Part shown: in pieces, positions 60,370 through 64,000 of the stretch
Position numbering within the stretch: the first letter of the stretch is position 1
How the letters are laid out: each line of letters starts with the position of its first letter
From: Brettanomyces bruxellensis
Taxonomy: Eukaryota; Ascomycota; Pichiomycetes; Pichiales; Pichiaceae
DNA: 64,000 nt
Reading direction: 5' to 3'
NCBI RefSeq assembly: GCF_011074885.1
Contig: NC_054690.1
Span: 3,353,001 to 3,417,000 of the forward strand
Made by a program: the position numbers and the translations under genes
The notes under the pieces: generated by a model
Database searches by the model: none
What the model saw: only the letters and a program-made list of their open reading frames with translations
What the model was told of the DNA's origin: nothing

Positions 60370-61398
60370 ATGGAAAATTCAATTATTCCTCTTCCAACTA
60401 TTGACCGACCATTTGGTTTTTACCTCTTTGGGGTCTTCGATAAGGTTGTTACCTCTGTCAGCGGGGGAAGATTCATTCCTTCCCAGTTTGAGTTTGTCGA
60501 GAATGAAACTTTTCTGTCCGATCTCCCTCATGTTGCAATCGCCATAGCCATGTACTATATTCTTGTTTTTGGTGGTCGGTTTTTGCTCAAGAAAGTCGGT
60601 GCTAAGCCACTTTCCTTGAGATTTCAATTTCAAATCCATAATATGTTTTTAACCACGGTTTCGTTTCTCTTAGTTGCCCTGATGTATGAGCAGTTGATCC
60701 CCATGATCGCACATCACGGCTTATACTTCTCCATCTGTGATGGCCAAGCTTGGACCAAAGAAATGACTACATTGTATTATTTGAACTACTTGGTCAAGTT
60801 TTATGAGTTTTTGGATACTTACTACTTGGTTCTGAAGCAAAAGAAACTGACATTTTTGCATACGTACCATCACGGAGCCACAGCTCTTTTGTGTTACACA
60901 CAGTTGATTGGTACCACTTCAATCTCCTGGGTTCCTATCACTTTGAACTTGGATGTTCATGTTCTAATGTATTGGTACTACTTCCTTTCTGCTCGTGGTA
61001 TTCATGTCTGGTGGAAAGAGTGGGTTACCCGTTTCCAGATCCTACAGTTCATCCTTGACTTGATCTTCATTTACTATGCAACTGCCATTAAGGTTGGACA
61101 TGCCATTGCGCCAGAATACGTCTGCAAGAGATGTGCTGGAAGTCCATTGGCTACTATCAGTGGCTGTGCCATTATCTCTTCTTACCTAGTGCTTTTCATT
61201 GCGTTCTATATTGATATCTACAAGAAGTCTACCAAGAAATCGAAGGTTGTCAGAAGAGTTAGAGGTGGTGTTGCCGCTAAGGTTAACGAGTATGTTCTTT
61301 TGGACAAGCAGACAGTCCAGGATAATTATGATTCTAACACTGGTTCGCCACTCCCAACAAAGAGGAGACTTCACAGGGGCGAGAAGTCTGAATTATGA
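60370..61398 (+). CDS. ELO2: ELO-family very-long-chain fatty acid elongase (ELO2/ELO3 type)
   Basis: 342 residues from the ATG at 60370; the frame upstream only reaches a TTG at 60340. Seven membrane segments, with the catalytic HxxHH box in LTFLHTYHHGATALLCYTQL. Near-identical family blocks include TTSISWVPITLNLDVHVLMYW and GIHVWWKEWVTRFQILQF. The C-terminal RRVRGGVAAKVNEYVLLD resembles yeast Elo2 (347) and Elo3 (345). The enzyme condenses malonyl-CoA with a fatty acyl-CoA in the ER, making C22-C26 acids for sphingolipids. Elo2 versus Elo3 is not resolvable here. CTG codons fall at conserved Leu positions in this gene. Confidence 0.93.
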   Translation: MENSIIPLPTIDRPFGFYLFGVFDKVVTSVSGGRFIPSQFEFVENETFLSDLPHVAIAIAMYYILVFGGRFLLKKVGAKPLSLRFQFQIHNMFLTTVSFLLVALMYEQLIPMIAHHGLYFSICDGQAWTKEMTTLYYLNYLVKFYEFLDTYYLVLKQKKLTFLHTYHHGATALLCYTQLIGTTSISWVPITLNLDVHVLMYWYYFLSARGIHVWWKEWVTRFQILQFILDLIFIYYATAIKVGHAIAPEYVCKRCAGSPLATISGCAIISSYLVLFIAFYIDIYKKSTKKSKVVRRVRGGVAAKVNEYVLLDKQTVQDNYDSNTGSPLPTKRRLHRGEKSEL

Positions 61399-61910
61399 AG
61401 AGAGAATTTCAACTTTTTTAATATGAGCAAACGCGCTGCCACTTGGAACATACTATTCCTTGTTTTGTGTCCCCTTCTCCTCCTTTTGTTATCGCATATG
61501 TTGCCATTGTCATGATAATAGAGGATTGCATGCATATGGTTTCTTATCATGCCGCGGTTACTAGCAGTGGCATCCTTTCATTTCTAATGAAGATACTTCA
61601 CTTATTAATGATACCCTACATTAAAAAAGGCCTAATAGTAATGGGGCTATTAGAACGGATTTTGTTTTTTGTTACTTTTATAAATGCCAGCAGAGTTGGG
61701 ACTAATAATCACCTTATAATCTTTCATATAGACGCTTTATTTTCCCTATTTTACCATTTCCGTTTTCTTTTTTTTAATTTCTTCTACCACTCATCTCTGT
61801 TTTATTTTCTTACCCATCTATCTCTCGTTTAAATTATACATATCATCAACTTTGTAACTGCGGTACTCGTATTAATGTTGAAAAAGGGTGAAATTTGTTC
61901 AACACTATTA
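61399..61910. other. Convergent 3' flanks, elongase and RRP43
   Basis: 512 T-rich bases. A 129-codon frame (61443-61832) begins with TTG and is hydrophobic only because of T-richness. No gene. Confidence 0.5.
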
Positions 61911-63107
61911 CTATAAATGTTTCAACTCAACCTTTGCCCGTATCTGGGAAATTTTAATAGCCCTTTTAATATCTGCCTTTGTAACTGTCGATTCTGTTAT
62001 TCCTCCTATTACCTCTATGCCAAATATATTTCCCTGTCCGTCTAGTAGTACCTTGATCTTCCTTGTTGCTTCTTCCTCAGCAGTTCCTTCAGGATCAGCT
62101 AACAAAGCCGATGACAGGGATTTATTCTGCGACATCTCCAAATCCCCTTCAGCATCCTTGTTTTCACCATTTACTCCATTGAATACTACTCCAAATGTTG
62201 ACGGCCAAAATAAGTTTTTCGTTTGTACTTCCAAGTGGTGAGAATTTTTTGGATCGCATAGTAAATTGTACTGTTCCAAGTTTGAGCTAAAAGCACCATT
62301 GTTAATACTGTCTCTGCTTCTCGCATTTGTGGAAATTTGAGTGCCAGCAGTCTTCTCAGTCATGTATACCTCGGGTAGCTTTGTTTCTTTAAGAGCCTTG
62401 AGTAACGAAATAAGGCATAAATCAAATAGCGATCCGGTTGGTGAATACACCTGGATTTTAGAATAAAGAACATAGCTGAAAGTTTTTGATGGAGCAAATT
62501 CCTTTATCAACTCGTCGTTTTCCTCGCCCCTTATAATTTGCGGCCTTCCATCTTTATCCTTTGATTTAAGTCCTAGTCTGATCTTTAGACTACTTTTTTT
62601 GATCAATCCGCTATGCAATATAGTGTCGTATAACGACTGTGACACACTCATTTCCTCTGGTAATGGAGGGCCATTTCGTCCTTTTGAAACTTCGACCACA
62701 GTATAGATCGAAGCATTTTCTGGTCCATTTGCCTGAATACTTCCATTCTCATCCCTCTCGGCATCTATTATACCCTTGTCAAGCTTAAGTCTGTAATCAT
62801 TTGTTAGTTCTTGAGAGTCCTCGACTATTCCAGCACTGACAGAACAAACAACAACAGTCGGTCCACATTTTACCACTGATGATCCTATAATTTTGCTGTG
62901 CTTGTTGCTTTTCTTCTTTTTCTCGTAAGTACTTAGTCCTGCAAATGAAACTTCAACAGGTCTGAATTCATCGAATTTCCGAAGAGACGGCCTTAAGCCT
63001 ATCTGAATATACTTTTCAAGTGCCACATCTGGTGCTACCAGTGCAAGTTTTGATGGTTTCATAGAAAGTGCTGTTAACTTCATCTTCTCCCCGTTCATTT
63101 CAGACAT
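61911..63107 (-). CDS. RRP43: RRP43, RNA exosome core subunit (RNase PH-like)
   Basis: 398 residues from the ATG at 63107 (394 in S. cerevisiae). The frame runs on to a TTG at 63251, but that part spans an 18-T run read as Lys and has no ATG. Family markers are ALEKYIQIGLRPSLRKFDEFRPVEV, GSSVVKCGPTVVVCSVSAGIVE, the VVEVSKGRNGPPLPEEMSVS block and SYVLYSKIQVYSPTGSLFDLC. The 9-subunit ring is catalytically dead in yeast and threads RNA to Rrp44 and Rrp6. An acidic region near the C-terminus (ENKDAEGDLEMS) is common in fungal Rrp43. Confidence 0.93.
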   Translation of the reverse strand: MSEMNGEKMKLTALSMKPSKLALVAPDVALEKYIQIGLRPSLRKFDEFRPVEVSFAGLSTYEKKKKSNKHSKIIGSSVVKCGPTVVVCSVSAGIVEDSQELTNDYRLKLDKGIIDAERDENGSIQANGPENASIYTVVEVSKGRNGPPLPEEMSVSQSLYDTILHSGLIKKSSLKIRLGLKSKDKDGRPQIIRGEENDELIKEFAPSKTFSYVLYSKIQVYSPTGSLFDLCLISLLKALKETKLPEVYMTEKTAGTQISTNARSRDSINNGAFSSNLEQYNLLCDPKNSHHLEVQTKNLFWPSTFGVVFNGVNGENKDAEGDLEMSQNKSLSSALLADPEGTAEEEATRKIKVLLDGQGNIFGIEVIGGITESTVTKADIKRAIKISQIRAKVELKHL

Positions 63108-63225
63108 CCTAGCAGTGATTTTTGTTACTTCAGTCGTGTTTGATTTTATTGTAGAAGCTAGGATGTGAGTATGGTATTCCTCTAGCCAGAAAGTTTTCAA
63201 TTTTTTTTTTTTTTTTTTCAGCGCA

Positions 63226-63231
63226 GAGTCA
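63226..63231 (-). promoter_or_regulatory. TGACTC core (Gcn4/Bas1-type) in the ADE2 promoter
   Basis: GAGTCA on the plus strand, about 300 bases upstream of ADE2. S. cerevisiae ADE genes are activated by Bas1-Pho2 and Gcn4 through TGACTC. A single six-base match is modest evidence. Confidence 0.45.
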
Positions 63232-63476
63232 GATTTTTTACCACTCTTCAAACCTAATTGTTATCACTAATTAATTTTTGTGAGAGGACATTGTTAGGTG
63301 TGAGACTATACAATTGTTCTGCAACAAATCCCTAGATTACGAATACTTGGTACATAAAAGGACGATTTTTCAAAGGAACATATATACTTTCAATTTTTCT
63401 GAAAAGTCTCTTTTTTTTCTGCTGGGAACGAATTATAACCGTATCTTTTTACTGGCACATCTTTCATGCTGAATGG

Positions 63477-63485
63477 TATAAATTA
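63477..63485 (+). promoter_or_regulatory. TATA box TATAAATTA of ADE2
   Basis: Matches TATAWAWR closely in its first seven bases and lies about 50 bases before the ADE2 ATG. Confidence 0.5.
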
Positions 63486-63534
63486 AGGGATATATTTCAT
63501 TACATCAGCAGTTAAATTATTTCATAAACAACAA

Positions 63535-64000
63535 ATGGATTCAAAAGTCGTGGGAATTCTTGGTGGCGGACAACTTGGCCGTATGCTGGTTGAAGCCGCA
63601 AACAGGTTGAACATCAATACCGTCGTTTTGGAAAAGGGAGAATTGGCACCAGCCAAACAGATTAATGCAATTTCTGAGCACATTGATGGTTCTTTTACGA
63701 ATCTAGATGACATTAAAAAGCTTGCAAAGAAATGCGATGTCCTGACTGTTGAAATCGAGCATGTCAATACTGATGCCTTGAAGCAGGTACAAAAGGAGAC
63801 AGGTGTTGAAGTGCATCCATCACCTGAAACCCTTGAGATTATAAAGGACAAGTTTGCCCAAAAAGAGCATTTGTTGAAGTACAATATTCCAGTTGCTGAA
63901 TCTGTCAGTGTTGAATCAACAGAGCCAGCACTACTTAGCGTTGGTGAAAAGCTTGGATATCCATTTATGTTAAAGTCTAAAACAGAAGCTTATGATGGAA
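63535..64000 (+). CDS. ADE2: ADE2, phosphoribosylaminoimidazole carboxylase (5' part)
   Basis: The first 155 codons; the gene runs off the window. Start is the ATG at 63535, followed by the PurK-type dinucleotide-like loop [39 protein letters not shown] and the block [15 protein letters not shown], then [21 protein letters not shown] of the ATP-grasp domain. In fungi Ade2 fuses PurK and PurE modules and converts AIR to CAIR, the step whose loss gives red colonies. Only the PurK half is visible here. The CTG in GRMLVEAA sits at a conserved hydrophobic position. Confidence 0.96.
   Translation, partial: MDSKVVGILGGGQLGRMLVEAANRLNINTVVLEKGELAPAKQINAISEHIDGSFTNLDDIKKLAKKCDVLTVEIEHVNTDALKQVQKETGVEVHPSPETLEIIKDKFAQKEHLLKYNIPVAESVSVESTEPALLSVGEKLGYPFMLKSKTEAYDG

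Larger units (their letters stand above)
63108..63534. other. Divergent promoter region RRP43/ADE2
   Basis: 427 bases with a T18 run (63201-63218), a GAGTCA core (63226-63231) and a TATA box (63477-63485) oriented for ADE2. Confidence 0.55.

Noticed and set aside
61443..61832. 129-codon hydrophobic frame downstream of the elongase
   Set aside because: Starts with TTG in T-rich 3' flank; hydrophobicity follows from base composition, with no family resemblance.
63108..63251. 48-residue N-terminal extension of RRP43
   Set aside because: No ATG; the Lys-rich stretch is an 18-T run on the other strand, and the shorter product matches family length.

Overview
This is a protein-coding nuclear segment from a budding yeast (Saccharomycotina). 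Genes are densely packed and mostly intronless. Two short introns carry GTAAGT donors and perfect TACTAAC branch points. The genes are recognisable yeast orthologues (VMA7, CHS5, RPN6, CDC4, DSK2, OCT1, MED17, ADE2 and others). CTG codons fall where conserved leucines are expected, for example in the ELO-type elongase and ADE2, so this is not a CUG-Ser clade yeast. A methylotroph/Brettanomyces/Pichia-type (Pichiaceae) yeast would fit, but I cannot fix the genus from the sequence alone. One ambiguous base (37404) and one probable single-base indel in NUP84 point to a draft assembly.

Layout. 0-10 kb: tail of an unidentified gene, YVH1 phosphatase, PBP1 (ataxin-2), an intron-containing NDUFA4/B12D-like mini-protein, DPC29 (TACO1/YebC), VMA7 and CHS5. 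10-21.5 kb: NUP84 (frameshifted near its 3' end), RPN6 with a perfect Rpn4/PACE site upstream, a basic amino-acid permease, PEX11, MRF1 and TMA17. 21.6-25.2 kb: a p24-like secretory protein, then a 2.6 kb AT-rich stretch without genes. 25.2-34.4 kb: AIM29 (spliced), CDC4, a JEN-type carboxylate transporter, a TMEM170-like membrane protein, a SENP8/Nep1-type deneddylase and DSK2. 34.8-41.2 kb: OCT1, an unidentified disordered nuclear-type protein and POL4. 42.5-53.6 kb: an ECM21/CSR2-type alpha-arrestin, MBA1, PSF2, EFM2, a TGL4/TGL5-type lipase and an unidentified protein with adjacent KEN and D boxes. 54.7-64 kb: MED17, a ketopantoate-reductase-family protein, an ELO-type fatty-acid elongase, RRP43 and the 5' part of ADE2.

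Functionally this is ordinary eukaryotic euchromatin: neighbours are not operons, and most adjacent pairs are divergent or convergent. Two loose themes are visible. Ubiquitin/proteasome functions (RPN6, TMA17, CDC4, SENP8-like, DSK2) sit within about 22 kb. Nuclear-encoded mitochondrial functions (MIN8-like, DPC29, MRF1, OCT1, MBA1) are scattered through the window. I saw no tRNA, rRNA, transposon, CRISPR array or viral gene. The points most worth a second look are the NUP84 frameshift, a recurrent CATCCTTACA promoter motif, the gene-poor AT-rich block, the KEN/D-box protein and the C19-AA-C6-A15 tract.
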